Shown piece by piece: positions 11,498-24,126 of a stretch of 64,000 nucleotides of DNA. The notes below the pieces were generated by a model. That model was given only the letters and a program-made list of their open reading frames with translations, had not been told where the DNA came from and did no database searches. Made by a program: the position numbers and the translations under genes. Source of the stretch: Elymus sibiricus. Lineage: Eukaryota; Streptophyta; Magnoliopsida; Poales; Poaceae. Where the stretch lies: contig CM077666.1 in assembly GCA_039707655.1 (NCBI GenBank), positions 392,231,886 through 392,295,885 of the forward strand, read 5' to 3'. How positions within the stretch are numbered: the stretch's first letter is position 1; each line of letters starts with the position of its first letter.

Positions 11498-13079
11498 TGA
11501 AAGCACATTTGCTCCCTTGGTGGTTTTGGTAATTCATAAAAACATATATCTCATTGAACTAATGTCCATTCAAGATTAAGATTTCAGGATGTTCAATGAT
11601 TGGTATGGCATGGACTAGAGATGTGGACCCCTCAAAATGCTAAGGACAAGGATTGTCAAAAGCTCAAGACTCTACATTTTTGGTTTAGTGATCCAAGATC
11701 ACATTGAGTCCACAGGAAAGCCAATACTATTAAAAGGGGATGAGGTGTTGCTTAATGATCGTTTTGCTCAAGTGCTTAGTGACAGTATTCCTAAACCCTC
11801 AACCACTATCTCTACCCAAATATGTCCTAAACCTAAAATCCGACTCGGCCCCACCGAAATTTCCAATCCGGCCCCACCGAGTTCATCCAAGACTTAGCCA
11901 CTGCCAAACCCTAACAAATCGGATCCACCGAAATGGATCTCGGTCCCACCGAGATGGCCTTGTCAACTCTATGTAATCGTTTGCATTTACTTCGGTCTCA
12001 CCGAGTTTGCAAATCGGTCTCACCGAGATGGCTTGCCAACTCTCTGTTGCCTTATTGCTTCACTTCGGTCCTACCGAGTTGATGCAATCGGTGCCACCGA
12101 GATGAGGATTGCCCTAAGCCATTGCACTTCGGTCCATCCGAGTTGTCTGTATCGGTCCCACCGAGATTCCTAAAGTTCATATCTTTTACACAGTTCAGTG
12201 CTACCGAGATGATTGTTTCGGTGCCACCGAGTTGGGTCAAAAGTGTGTAACGGTTGGATTTTGTGTGGAGGCTATATATACCCCTCCACCCCATCCTTCT
12301 CAGTAAGGAGAGCCATCAGAACGTGACTACACTTCCACCATACATTTTCTGAGAGAGAACCACCTACTCATGTGTTGAGATCAAGATATTCCATTCCTAC
12401 CATTTGAACCTTGATCTCTAGCCTTTCCCAAGTTGCTTTCCACTCAAATCTCTTTTCCACCATAGCCAAATCTGTGAGGAGTTGATTGAGTGCTGGGAAG
12501 ACTATCATTTGAAGCACAAGAGCAAGGATTTCATCAACAACACACCGTCTATTACCTTTTGGAGAGTGGTGTCTCCTAGATTGGTTAGGTGTCGCTTGGG
12601 AGCCTCCAACCAGATGTGGAGTTGAACCAAGAAGTTTGTAAGGGCAAGGAGATCGCCTACTTCGTGAAGATCTACCCCGAGTGAGGCTAGTCCTTCGTGG
12701 ACGTAAGCCATGGTGGAATAGGCAAGGTTGCTTATTCGTGGACCCTTTGTGGGTGGAGCCCTCCGTGGACTCGCGCAGCCGTTACCCTTCGTGGGTTGAA
12801 GCCTCCATCAACGTGGACGTACGATAGCACCACCTATCGGAACCACGCCAAAAACCGCTGTGTCTTCATTGCGTTTGAAATCTCCTATCCCCTCTCTACA
12901 TACATATGCAATTGCTTACATTCCGCTGCTATACTCTTAGAATTGCATGTGTAGGGTGATGCTTGACATGTACTATTGCTAAAATCTGCCTACAACTAAA
13001 ATCTGGGAATAGGTTAAGTTTTATTTGGTCAAGTAGTCTAATCACCCCCCCCCCCTCTAGACATACTTTCGATCCTACA
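11498..13079 (+). mobile_element. Solo LTR of the same copia family, inverted (TSD ATATA)
   Basis: A single LTR reading plus, from tgaaagcacatttgctccc to cgatcctaca, 1582 bp. It is flanked by ATATA at 11493-11497 and 13080-13084. The uninterrupted target gatgcatatacttacc is present in copy B near 62926-62941, which proves insertion. No internal region remains, so unequal or intra-element LTR recombination has removed it. Its last ~130 bp differ clearly from the LTRs at 9540 and 18441, so it is a divergent subfamily. TATA box at 12273-12280 and palindrome array at 11843-12234. Confidence 0.95.
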
Positions 13080-14447
13080 ATATACTTACCTTGAAGTTCT
13101 TGATCAAGTACCTGAAGAAATACACTTGAGAAAACAGGGTTAGATAACACAAGATAATTTCTTCAAGGAGAAGACACAAGATCAACAAGAAACCAAGATT
13201 GGGATGGCATGTAGAAGAGAGTATCACAAAGTGAATACTTCTTTGAAGCAGACATGTCCCCAAAAGCAATAGCTGTCTCCCCTTAAAGAACTTCCTCTCC
13301 CCCTGAATCTGACATGGATATTGGGAGTAGGTAAGGAGAGAAAACTAGAACAACCAAAGAACAAACTTATCATGTTTCTCTCCCCCTAAAAGAAACATGT
13401 AACATTCTCTCCTCTTGTAAGGTGCATCTCTTTGTAATGATAAGCTTTGATGTATTCCTCTCTCCCCCTTTGACATCAATTTCCAAGAAGGGACTTCAAG
13501 GTTATTGAATAAGTGGGTTTGGTCCTTGAGAAACACATCTAGATGGAAATAGAGGATAAGAATCATTGAGTAGAGCTGGAGCAGAAAAACTCAGGGAAAA
13601 TTTGACAGAAAATTCCTTAGAGCAGTCAAAATCGGTGACACCGAGTTGAGACAATTCAGTGGAACCGAGTGTGATGCAATGGAATTTTTGTCAACTCAGC
13701 TCACTAGGCAAGGAATTAACACAAGGATTTGCAATGAATTAACGGCGAATCAAGCAACTGAAAATAAACACAGAAAAGAAGCAAAGCAACATCTAGATGA
13801 AGTTTTTTTTAAACACTAGAGAACTTCATCTAGATGGGTCGGCGACTAGGTCACCTATGTTAGAGTATATTGACTTAGGAGTCAAGTGAGAACACTTGAT
13901 CATAGGTCATACTCATCGTTTAAGCTCAAAATGGGGTTGCCATTTTTCCTTTAAGCATTTCAATGTATTCACATCTTGTTGAGTTGCTTTAGCTCATGTC
14001 TTTGAGTAAAGCTTCCCTAAGATGTGAGAACTTACATTGGGATTTTGTGGTAATGTCCATCATGTAGTTGAACTTGATGTAGGTGCTCATGAGTTGAAGT
14101 TGGGAGTGATCCTATCTTTTGTAGTTCATCTTCCTACATGGGTTAGTCTTGCAAGGAACAACTTGTATAACCAAAATGACAAGAATGAAGCATAACTCAA
14201 AAGGTTGTCAAAGGATATGTTTAGGTTGTCTTGTTCCTTGTTCCACCATCAATTGTCGATACTTGGGTTATACAAGATTGCTTATGATAAGAGTGTGTCG
14301 CAACCTTGTGACATGAAGCTTGTCCAAGTACCTACAAAAGGTTAGATACCATACAAGGGAGCAAAATGTCCAAGATATAAGATGATCATGAAAGTATCAT
14401 GGATTAGTCAGGAATGCTCATGCCCTTGTATGCATCCACATGAACCT
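13080..14447 (-). other. 3' untranslated internal region of copia copy A
   Basis: No ORF is visible. It aligns by eye with 62936-64000 of copy B. It contains one further copy of the CTCGGT/ACCGAG palindrome near 13630 (tcggtgacaccgag). Copy B has an extra ~50 bp at about 63675-63735 around an A/T run. Confidence 0.7.
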
Positions 14448-17400
14448 CTAGTTCACGTTTGAAGCATCAATGATGTTCAATTCACTTCTCAAGTGACAAA
14501 ACACTTTCTCATCAAGGGGTTTGGTAAAGATGTCCGCCAATTGTTTGTCGGTACGGACATGTTTAAGGTCAATGTCACCTTTCTCAACATGATCTCGAAT
14601 AAAATGGTGACGAACCTCAATATGCTTAGTTCGAGAATGTTGCACGGGATTGTGTGCTATCTTAATAGCACTCTCATTGTCACATAGTAATGGCACATGT
14701 CTCACATGCACACCATAGTCTTTAAGAGTTTGTGTCATCCATAGTAATTGAGCACAACATGATCTTGCGGCAATGTATTCCGCTTCGGCAGTAGATAGAG
14801 ATATGGAATTTCGTTTCTTGGAGGACCAAGACACAAGAGATCTACCAAGAAATTGACATGTACCCGAAGTGGATTTTCTGTCAACCTTGTCTCCGGCATA
14901 GTCCGAGTCGGAGTAGCCAACAAGATTGAAAGAAGATCCTTTGGGATACCATATGCCAAAGTTTGGTGTATGTATCAAGTATCTCACAATTCTTTTCACC
15001 GCTTTAAGGTGACACTCTATTGGTGCCGCTTGGTATCGTGCACACATGCACACACTTAGCATAATGTCAGGACGAGAGGCACATAGATATAGTAATGAAC
15101 CAATCATAGATCGATAAACCTTTTGATCAACCGGTTTGCCATCCTTGGCCAAGTCAAGATGTCCACTCGTGGGCATAGGAGTATTCATACCTTTACTCTC
15201 TTGCATGTTGAACTTCTTGAATAAGTCCTTGGTATACTTTGTTTGAGAGACAAAGGTACCTTCCCTAGTTTGCTTGATTTGCAAACCAAGAAAGAATTTG
15301 AGTTCAATCATCATAGACATCTCAAACTTCTCCGACATCAACCTTCCAAACTTTTCACTAAAGGAGGGGTTAGTAGATCCAAAGATAATATCATCAACAT
15401 AAATTTGGCATACAAATAATTCTCCATTAACCCTCTTAGTGAACAAAGTTGAATCAATCTTCCCAATTTCAAAACCTTTTTCAAGAAGAAACTTTGTCAA
15501 GCATTTGTACCAAGCTCTAGGGGCTTGTTTAAGACCATAAAGAGCTTTACGAAGTTTGTACACATGATTAGGTTTCTTGGGATTCTCAAAGTCGGGAGGT
15601 TGTTTCACATATACTTCCTCCTCAATTTCACCATTTAAGAAGGCACTTTTAATATCCATTTGGTAAAGAGTGATATCATGGTGATTGGCATAAGCAAGTA
15701 AAATGCGAATGGATTCAAGTCTTGCAACGGGGGCATAAGTCTCACCATAGTCCATACGTTCGACTTGTGTGTAACCTTGTGCTACGAGACGAGCCTTGTT
15801 GTGTACAACTTGTCCATCTTCATCTTGCTTATTCCGAAACACCCATTTGGTTCCAATGATGTTTTGCTCTTCCTTAGGCTTCTCAACCAATGTCCAAACT
15901 TGGTTCCTTTCAAAGTTGTGTAGCTCTTCGTGCATTGCATTCACCCAATCGGGGTCCTTGAGAGCATCTTCTACCTTCAAGGGTTCAACACTAGAGATAA
16001 ATGAGTAATGCTCACAAAAGTTAGCTAAACGAGATTTAGAGTGAGTGATTCTCCCGGTTTGGATATCTCCAAGAATTTGTTCGACGGGATGATCCTTGTC
16101 GATTCTTGCTCTAACTCGAGGTAGCTTTTTCTTGGGTTGTGGTGAGGCTTCCTCATCATCATCATCTTCTTCTTCTTCGTTGATGTTGTCGTTGTTCGCT
16201 TGTGGAGGTGGAGAAGGAGGTTGAGGTGGATCATCTTGTTGCACTTCCTCATTCCCATCGTCTTGACGTGTTCACTTGTGGATGCCTCCATATCAACTTG
16301 TCGTTCACCTTGATGTGAAGTTGGGGCATCCACTTGAATAGACGAGGTACTCTCCTTTACTTCCACGGGGCGAATCTTGCCAATGGGCAAGTCTTGGATT
16401 GCTTCCGATGGTTCTTGATCTCCTACATCAAGTGGCAATTGCTCGACTTGCGAGTCGTTAGTCTCATCAAACTTCACATCTACCATCTCTTCAACTTTTC
16501 GACTGAAGTTGTTGTAGACACGGTAAGTGTAAGAGTTCGATCCATAACCAAGTAGGAAACCTTCATGAGATTTCGGAGCAAATTTCGAACGACGATGCTT
16601 ATCAAGAATGTAACATTTTGAGCCAAATACTCGAAAGTATCCAACTTGTGGTTTGTTACTGGTGAGCAGTTCATATGCCGTTTTACCAAGAAGCTTGTGA
16701 AGGTAAAGTCGATTTGTTGCATGACAAGCTGTTTCAACCACTTCCGCCCAAAAATGTCTTGGCGTCTTGTATTCATCAAGCATTGTTCTTGCCATCTCAA
16801 TAAGTGTACGGTTCTTCCTCTCAACAACTCCATTTTGTCGAGGTGTGTACGTGGCCGAGAACTCATGTGAAATACCCTCCTCATCAAGAAAGGTGTCCAC
16901 ATTGGCGTTCTTGAACTCCGTTCCGTTGTCACTCCGAACCTTCTTGATCTTTACTTCAAATTGATTTTGAGCCTTTCTTGCGAAGTTCTTGAAGATCTTT
17001 TGTACCTGCGATTTGTCATCAAGAAAGAACACCCACGTAAATCTGGAAAAATCATCAACAATGACTAAACCGAAAGAGTTACCACCAAGACTCTTATAGG
17101 CGTTGGGACCAAAAAGATCCATATGAAGTAGCTCGAGTGGTCTCCTCGTGGTCATAATGTTCTTTACGGGATGGCTTCCTCCAACCTGTTTTCCTGCTTG
17201 GCAAGCACTACAAAGTCGATCTTTGTCAAATATAACATCTTTCACTCCAAGAATGTGATCTCCTTTAACAAGTTTATCAAGGTTACGCATACCAACATGT
17301 CCAAGTCTTCTATGCCATAACCAATCTTTAGAAGATTTTGCAATTAAACATGTACGAGGTTGGGCTCTCTTAGTGAAATCAACAATGTATAGATCACCTC

Positions 17401-18385
17401 TACGAATGTCGGTAAAGACTATATTATGATTATCTTGGCGAAACACTTGGCAATCTACTTTGGTAAATAGAACATTGAAACCAAAATCGGCTAGTCTAGA
17501 TACGGAAAGAAGATTGTAACCAAGAGATTCAACAAGCATAACATTTTGTATGGAGCTATCATTGGATATGGCCACCTTACCAAGGCCAAGTACCTTACCC
17601 TTGGAGTTGTCTCCAAAAGTCACATACTTGCGTGGACCATCATTTTTAGTAAGCTCACGAAACATGTCTCTATCTCCGGTCATGTGATCGGTACATCCAC
17701 TATCGAGAATCCACTCTTTTCCTCCGGCCATATAATCTCGAAGATTTGCCATAAGACTGAGATTCCTCAAGGTCTTCTCAAATTCAATATCAAAGTCTTC
17801 GTCTTCATTATAATAGCCGTGCTCAACATCATCATCATCATGCATGTGATCCTCACAAGAGGCAACAGATTCATTAGTTTCATGATCATGACAATGTTCA
17901 AGTTTATGAATTCTAATAGTTTCCATGATAATATTGCTAATAGTTCTAACATCTCCTTTGGCACGCATGAGATCATGAAGCTCAAACAAGCAATCATCAA
18001 ACTTAGGATCATTAGGACTCATCTTGTGAAAAACGACAGCCTTATGAAGAATCTTATCAAGACTCTTTAGAGAATAATCGGGATATCGCTTTTCTAAATC
18101 ATGCCATAGAGTATAAGCACATGCAAAGTTTCGCATACAACCAAGCACAATCTTAGGTAATCCTCTAATGATAAGATTGACTGTTCTAAGATTACGAAGC
18201 ATGTCAATTTCCTCTTCATGTGTAGGATGCAAGGGATCAATAGGGGGCACATAAGGATTATTAATATACTTGCTCAAGTTAAATTCATCAAAGATATCAA
18301 GCATTTCATCTTTCCAAAAGTTGTAATACTCCTCATCGAGAATAGGCACTCTACGTCTAAGACTCCCCAACGTAGACACATCCAT
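14448..18385 (-). pseudogene. gag-pol: copia gag-pol polyprotein, one frameshift
   Basis: The first ATG after the PBS is at 18385 (MDVSTLGSLRRR). Gag is short (about 225 residues) and shows no CX2CX4HX4C knuckle; instead it has an acidic His/Cys-rich tail (HCHDHETNESVASC...). Then come protease (EWILDSGCTDHM, near 17710), the GAG-pre-integrase/zinc finger (WHRRLGHVGMRNL, CSACQAGK), integrase (HMDLFGPN, VRSDNGTEF, NGVVERKNRT), RT with YVDDIIFGS near 15395, and copia RNase H (ADIFTKP at the end; AEAEYIAA). A frameshift near 16265, between integrase and RT, puts the RT-RNase H half (from about 16244 to the stop at 14448) in another frame. All other parts look open, so the copy is nearly intact. 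Confidence 0.92.
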
Positions 18386-18426
18386 CTCCCTCCAATGGTG
18401 AGGAAACCAAAGCAATGGAGACCAAT

Positions 18427-18438
18427 GCTCTGATACCA
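18427..18438 (-). promoter_or_regulatory. Primer-binding site of copia copy A
   Basis: Minus-strand TGGTATCAGAGC, the standard match to the 3' end of plant initiator-Met tRNA, two bases from the 5' LTR. Confidence 0.95.
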
Positions 18439-18440
18439 AT

Positions 18441-20030
18441 TGTGGGATCGAGGAGATAGGTCTAGAGGGGGGGTGAATAGACTCCTAACCAGCCAAAGGT
18501 GCAGTTTTTAATTTCTCTTTTGAACTTAGGCAGATTTTGGCACAAGTTAAGATCACTTCAATACTTTCTACACATGCATATCTAGAGATTGAGCAGCGGA
18601 AATAGTAAAGCATGCAATAGTGCGGAAAGTAAATGGGTAGAGTATGGAAGATCAAACGCAATGAAGACACGGTGGTTTTTGGCGTGGTTCCGATAGGTGG
18701 TGCTATCGTACGTCCACGTTGATGGAGACTTCAACCCACGAAGGGTAACGGCTGCGCGAGTCCACGGAGGGCTCCACCCACGAAGGGTCCACGAAGAAGC
18801 AACCTTGTCTATTCCACCATGGCTTACGTCCACGAAGGACTAGCCTCACTCGGGGTAGATCTTCACGAAGTAGGCGATCTCCTTGCCCTTACAAACTCCT
18901 TGGTTCAACTCCACATCTGGTTGGAGGCTCCCAAGTGACACCTAACCAATCTAGGAGACACCACTCTCCAAAAGGTAATAGACGGTGTGTTGTTGATGAA
19001 CTCCTTGCTCTTGTGCTTCAAATGATAGTCTTCCCAGCACTCAATCAACTCCTCACAGATTTGGCTATGGTGGAAGAGGGATTTGAGTGGAAAGCAACTT
19101 GGGAAAGGCTAGAAATCAAGATTCAAATGGTAGGAATGGAATGGCTTGATCTCAACACATGAGCAGGTGGTTCTCTCTCAGAAAATGTATGGTGGAAGTG
19201 TAGGCACGTTCTGATGGCTCTCCTTACTAAGAAGGATGGGGTGGAGGGGTATATATAGCCTCCACACAAAATCCAACCGTTACACACTTTTGACCCAACT
19301 CGGTGGCACCGAAACAATCATCTCGGTAGCACCAAACCGTGTAAAAGATATGAACGTTAGGAATCTCGGTGGGACCGATACGAACAACTCGGATGGACCG
19401 AAGTGCAATGGCTTAGGGCAATCCTCATCTTGGTGGCACCGATTGCATCAACTTGGTAGGACCGAAGTGAAGCAATAAGGCAACAGAGAGTTGGCAAGCC
19501 ATCTCGGTGAGACCGATTTGCAAACTCGGTGAGACCGAAGTAAGTGCAAACGATTACAGAGAGTTGGCAAGGCCATCTCGGTGGGACCGAGATCCATTTT
19601 GGTGGATCCGATTTGTTAGGGTTTGGCAGTGGCTAAGTCTTGGATGAACTCGGTGAGGCCGGGTAGGAAATATCGGTGGGGCCGAGTTGGACTTTAGGTT
19701 TAGGACATATTTGGGTAGAGAGAGTGGTTGAGGGTTTAGGAATACTGTCACTAAGCACTTGAGCAAAAAGACCATTAAGCAACACCTCATCCCCTTTTAA
19801 TAGTATTGGCTTTCCTATGGACTCAATGTGATCTTGGATCACTAAACCAAAAATGTAGAGTCTTGATCTTTTGCCAATCCTTGTCCTTAGCATTTTTAGG
19901 GGTCCACGTCTCTAGTCCATGCCACGCCATTGTTGAACTTGTCTGAAATTTACTAGATAAAAGCATTAGTCCAACAACATGTATGTTGACATAAATTACC
20001 AAAACCACCAAGGGAGCAAATGTGCTTTCA
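18441..20030 (-). repeat. 5' LTR of copia copy A
   Basis: 1590 bp, direct repeat of 9540-11129, with the TATA box at 19250-19257 and the palindrome array at 19297-19690. It is followed by the TSD GCTGC at 20031-20035. Confidence 0.95.
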
Positions 20031-20035
20031 GCTGC

Positions 20036-20778
20036 TCCGAGAGAACTTGACACTTGTCATTTGAGAGCAACCCATCCTCTGACGACTTTGAGTGAACCCA
20101 ACTGAGGAAAAACCCAAACAGAGCCTAAGTGATTGAGCATCACTGAAGAGATTGATCTGTGTGATCCGATGCTTGTTACCTTTGAGGACTGTCATTCCTC
20201 CAGACGGTTAGGCGTCATGTTCTGAGCACCCAAGAGTAATCGTGGCATGCCTGTGAACAAGTCTGTGAAGGTTTTGGAAGTCTACCTTGAAGACTTACCA
20301 CGAGTGATTAGGCGAGGTCTAAGTGACCTTAGCTCAAGAGGAATATGGTGAGGACTAAGTGTTCATTGAGTTGCGACTCAGCCGCCTCAACCAGACGTAC
20401 AGTTGATACAGCAACTGGAACTGGTCTACCAAATTCCATTGTCTTCACCGAGCCAACCTGGTTTCAAATTCCTCACCCTCCCTTACTTTATTCCGCTGCT
20501 GAAGAATTTGTGATCTATCCTCTGACGAATTTGAACTGAAGTATTTGATCATGCTATCTTTTATTTCCTCAGTTCATATTCTTCAGGCGTGTATGATTGT
20601 GTGATTGCATGTTCTTCACCCTTATGTATCTTGTTCGCATGTACTCTGATTCTGTGATGACTTAGTTTCCCATGCGTTTCTATTTCTTCACTCTAATCTT
20701 CGTCAAATTCATCAGAGTTTGACGAATTTCTAATAATCTCCCATTCACCCCCCCTCTGGGAGATAACCTGCGCTTTCA
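20036..20778 (+). repeat. Remainder of the older element's LTR-like end
   Basis: Continuation of 7898-9539 after the copia insertion. It is non-coding and closes with a pyrimidine-rich 'cattcacccccc' block and gcgctttca. This is the usual form of an LTR 3' end in grass retrotransposons. Confidence 0.5.
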
Positions 20779-20986
20779 CTTGCGCCAGTAATTTTATTTA
20801 TTCCATAAAAATTCTCCAAAAAGTTTTGTCCAATTCCGAGAACTTTGATTTCTGCACAAAAACAACACCATGGTAGTTCTGCTGAAAACAGCGTTAGTCC
20901 GGGTTCGTTTCATTCAAATCATGCAAATTAGAGTCCAAAACAAGAGTAAAAGTGTTTGGAAAAGTAGATACGACGGAGACGTATCA
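20779..20986 (-). repeat. Truncated gypsy LTR fragment
   Basis: About 208 bp ending gacggagacgtatca. Read on the minus strand this is TGATACGTCTCC..., a very common start of Triticeae gypsy LTRs. Only the first ~200 bp of the LTR remain. Confidence 0.55.
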
Positions 20987-21790
20987 ACAGGCGGTTCCAA
21001 ATTTCCAACCGCCTCTAGCACAAAAATAACCGCCCGCGCTGGTTTATTACAGACGGCTTTGATTAGTTTGGTCACAACCGCTGTCGTGGCATGCTGCTAG
21101 CACCCGCTTTTATTTTACTAATGGCCAGTCTAGAGGTGCTAAATCGCAAGGGTTTATGTTTCCCTAGTGAGGCTCGTGTAGAAATGTCATTTTGCATGGT
21201 CTTGGCCCCTTTATAAAGAAATGGACATGTGGTAGGCTTTGAGTCCTTTCCGGATGCGTCTTTTCTTTTTCTTCTTATCCTATATACCTAAGAGATTTAT
21301 CCCCACTAACCTATTTATCTAAACATGCAAGCTATCCACGTCAGCATCCATTCTCGCGTGGCCATGTCAGCACTATGTACAAGAAAGAGAAAATACTTTA
21401 TCACCATATCTGATTCCACTCGCGCAAACAAACCACCATTCGCCTCTGCTGTAACTGAAGAGTCTTTTCACTATCTTGGTGTCCCACCGCTGCAAACTGT
21501 CTGTCCCAACTGCCAACTCCACTTAGTCACACGGGTGTGCAGTGTGCTGCATGAGAACATCTACCCTCCCAGGTTTTGTTGTGAGCTAGCCCCACATGTC
21601 ATGCCTGCAGCTAGCTCACCGATTACTTAATGCTTGCCCAGATGCCATCGCATGAGTCCTGATCTTTCCCATGGCTGTCTGTTCTAATTCTTCAATGGCA
21701 CATCCACCATTTCTCCACCATCATTCCACAATAAACTGAAGGAATTGTAGCAGTCGAGGACATTGAGAGGTGAGCAGTCATCTGCACTAT
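20987..21790. other. Unclassified non-coding stretch with Tourist-like similarity
   Basis: 20990-21120 contains repeated accgcc/gcggtt words, perhaps a DNA-transposon subterminal region. 21265-21420 resembles the interior of the Tourist-like sequence at 39510-39640 (shared cttatcctatatac, then ccacgtca). I see no gene. Confidence 0.35.
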
Positions 21791-21933
21791 TGGCGTGTTT
21801 GGCAGCCGTAGCAGCCGGGCCTGGCTAGCTCAAGTCTGGCTCACATGAGGCTGGTTGAGCAAATGCAGCCTCTAAACCAACATCTGCAACCTGTTTGGTT
21901 GTCCGCATTTAGTTCTCACGCATTAGGGGATAG

Positions 21934-23454
21934 TGATGACCCACAAGTATAGGGGATCAATCATAGTCCTTTCGATAAGTAAGAGTGTCGAACCCAACGA
22001 GGAGCAGAAGGAAATGACAAGCGATTTTCAGCAAGGTATTCTCTGCAAGCACTGAAAGTAGCGGTAACAGATAGTTTTGATAGCAAGATAATTCGTAACA
22101 AGTGACAAGTAGTAATGGTAACAAAGAGTGCAGCAAGGTGGCCCAATCCTTTTTATAGCAAAGGACAAGCCGGAACGATCTCTTATAGTAAGTAAAGCGT
22201 TCTCGAGGACACATGGGAATTTCATCTAGTCACTTTCATCATGTTTGTTTGATTCACGTTCGCTACTTTGATAATTTGATATGTGGGTGGACCGGTGCTT
22301 GGGTGTTGTTCTTACTTGAACAAGCCTCCCACTTATGATTACCCCCTCTCACAAGCATCCGCAACTACGAAAGAAGAATTAAGATTACTCTAACCATAGC
22401 ATTAAACATATGGATCCAAATCAGCCCCTTACGGAATAGCGCATAAACTAGGGTTTAAGCTTCTGTCACTCTAGCAACCCATCATCTAATTACTACTCCA
22501 CAATGCATTCCCTTAGGCCCAAAGATGGTGAAGTGTCATGTAGTCGACGTTCACACGACACCACTAAGGGAATCAACAACATACATATCATCAAAATATC
22601 GAACGAATACCAAATTCACATGATTACTTATGACAAGACTTCTCCCATGTCCTCAAGAACAAAAGTAACTACTCACAAATCATAATCATGTCCAAGATCA
22701 GAGGGGTATTGAATAGCATAATAGATCTGAACATATAATCTTCCACCAAATAAACCAACTAGCATCAACTACAAGGTGTAATCAACACTACTAGCAACCC
22801 ACAGGTACCAATCTGAGGTTTTGAGACAAAGATTGAATACAAGAGATGAACTAGGGTTTGAGATGAGATGGTGCTGGGGAAGATGTTGATGAAGATTAGT
22901 CCTCCCACGATGAGAGGATCGCTGGTGGTGTCGATGGCGACGATTTCCCCCTCCCGGAGGGAAGTTTCCCCGGCGGAATCTCTCCGCCAGAGAGCAAAAG
23001 TGCTCCTGCCCAAGTTCCACCTCGAGACGGTGGCGCACCGTCCCGAAAGTCTTCTCTATATTTTTTCTAGGGCAAATGCACTTATATACTAGAAAATGGG
23101 GGCCAGAGGCTGGCCAGGGGCCCCACGAGGTACCAGGGCGCGCCTGGGGGGGTGGCGCGCCCTGGTGCCTCGTGGGCACCTGGGTGGCCCCCTCTGGTAC
23201 TTCTTGATTCCAGTATTTTTTATTTATTCCAAAATAATTCTCTATGAAATTTTAGCTCATTTGGAGATGTGTAGAATAGGTATCTCTGACATAGCTTTTT
23301 CAGGTCCAGAATTCCAGCTGCCGGCATTCTCCCTCCTTGTGTAGATCTTGCATATTAAGAGAGAAAAGGCATTAGAATTGCTCCAAAAAGTGTTATATTG
23401 ATTAAAAACACTATAAATAATAGTAGCAAAACATGATGCAAAATGGACGTATCA
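21934..23454 (-). mobile_element. Solo gypsy LTR (TSD GATAG)
   Basis: 1521 bp running from tgatgacccacaag to ggacgtatca, flanked by GATAG at 21929-21933 and 23455-23459. On the minus strand it begins TGATACGTCCATTTTGC, a frequent Triticeae gypsy LTR. No internal domain remains. It carries no gene. Confidence 0.93.
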
Positions 23455-23459
23455 GATAG

Positions 23460-24126
23460 CTCAGCGCACGGTGTTTGGTTGCCCTCATTGTCTGAACTCC
23501 CACATAAGCACGCTGTTTGGTTGCACCCACGGTGCGAGGTGTGCTAACCTTGTACCCTATGTGGTGAGGTTACCTTACACATGATCACATCTAGTACACC
23601 AATGCCACGGCACTGCAATGGCGACGAACTGCACGATGATGATGAAGTTCTTCACCGCAAGGCGTGGCGCTGCCTTGGCAACTGCAACGTTGCCAACTTC
23701 AACCACGCCAACTGTGTGCTTTCGCACATAGTTTGCGTAAGCTTCTTTTGCCACCAGCCTAGTCTTAAACCCTCTATGGCTGCTGTTGCTGTAAGATGCA
23801 ACTTGTTCACTGCAAGCTTCCCATTAACTGTAAACCCCTGGTGCCCTCCCGACAAACACCGCATACCATTTGTCCTAGCAGTGCACAAGAGCAGCAGTTG
23901 AAGCAGAAAGCAAAAGAACAATCAAGAAGCAAGCAATGGAGCAGAAGTAGTAAACATGCATGATCATATGACATAGCAAGTTCTAACCTAGCACTACTAT
24001 GGTGTCATCCTACCACCACATCCAAAAGAGGGTGTCATCCTACCACCGCAAGTTCACGATCATGAGGGGTTAGTATATACCACCTCAACAAAATATACAG
24101 ACCATCAAACAATTTTCAAGCCCTAG
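23460..24126. other. Harbinger-like element, region between left end and Myb gene
   Basis: No supportable ORF. It holds tgtttggttg subterminal words at 23473 and 23516, then the sequence downstream of the Myb/SANT-like gene. Confidence 0.4.

Larger units (their letters stand above)
9540..20030 (-). mobile_element. Complete Ty1/copia retrotransposon, copy A (TSD GCTGC)
   Basis: Two 1590-bp LTRs in direct orientation (9540-11129 and 18441-20030) are flanked by the 5-bp duplication GCTGC (9535-9539 and 20031-20035). The minus-strand PBS matches initiator-Met tRNA, and a polypurine tract abuts the 3' LTR. Domain order is gag, protease, integrase, RT, RNase H, as in copia. By eye the LTRs differ at only about a dozen positions, which suggests a recent insertion. 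The 10,491-bp span includes a 1,582-bp solo LTR plus its TSD; without them the element is about 8.9 kb. I do not assign a family name. Confidence 0.95.
7898..20778 (+). mobile_element. Older plus-strand element with a plant-transposon-protein ORF, interrupted by the copia element
   Basis: Two pieces, 7898-9539 and 20036-20778, become continuous when the copia element at 9540-20030 and one TSD copy are removed. The piece contains a long ORF and then a TATA-like 'ggatataaatag' at 9495, a C-run, and a stretch that ends with a polypyrimidine tract and 'gcgctttca' at 20778. This is a typical grass LTR end. I infer ORF plus 3' LTR of an LTR retrotransposon. The start of the LTR is not clear, and everything 5' of 7898 is lost at the gypsy insertion. 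Confidence 0.5.

Noticed and set aside
11185..11532. Frames coding for long Tyr/Ile alternation
   Set aside because: They are translations of the (TA)n microsatellite.
17546..18070. Plus-strand 174-codon frame inside copia copy A
   Set aside because: It is the antisense of the gag region, which has clear copia homology on the minus strand.
22765..23344. Open frames of 82-136 codons near 22.8-23.3 kb
   Set aside because: They lie inside a solo LTR and match its repetitive GC-rich U3/R sequence, not a gene.
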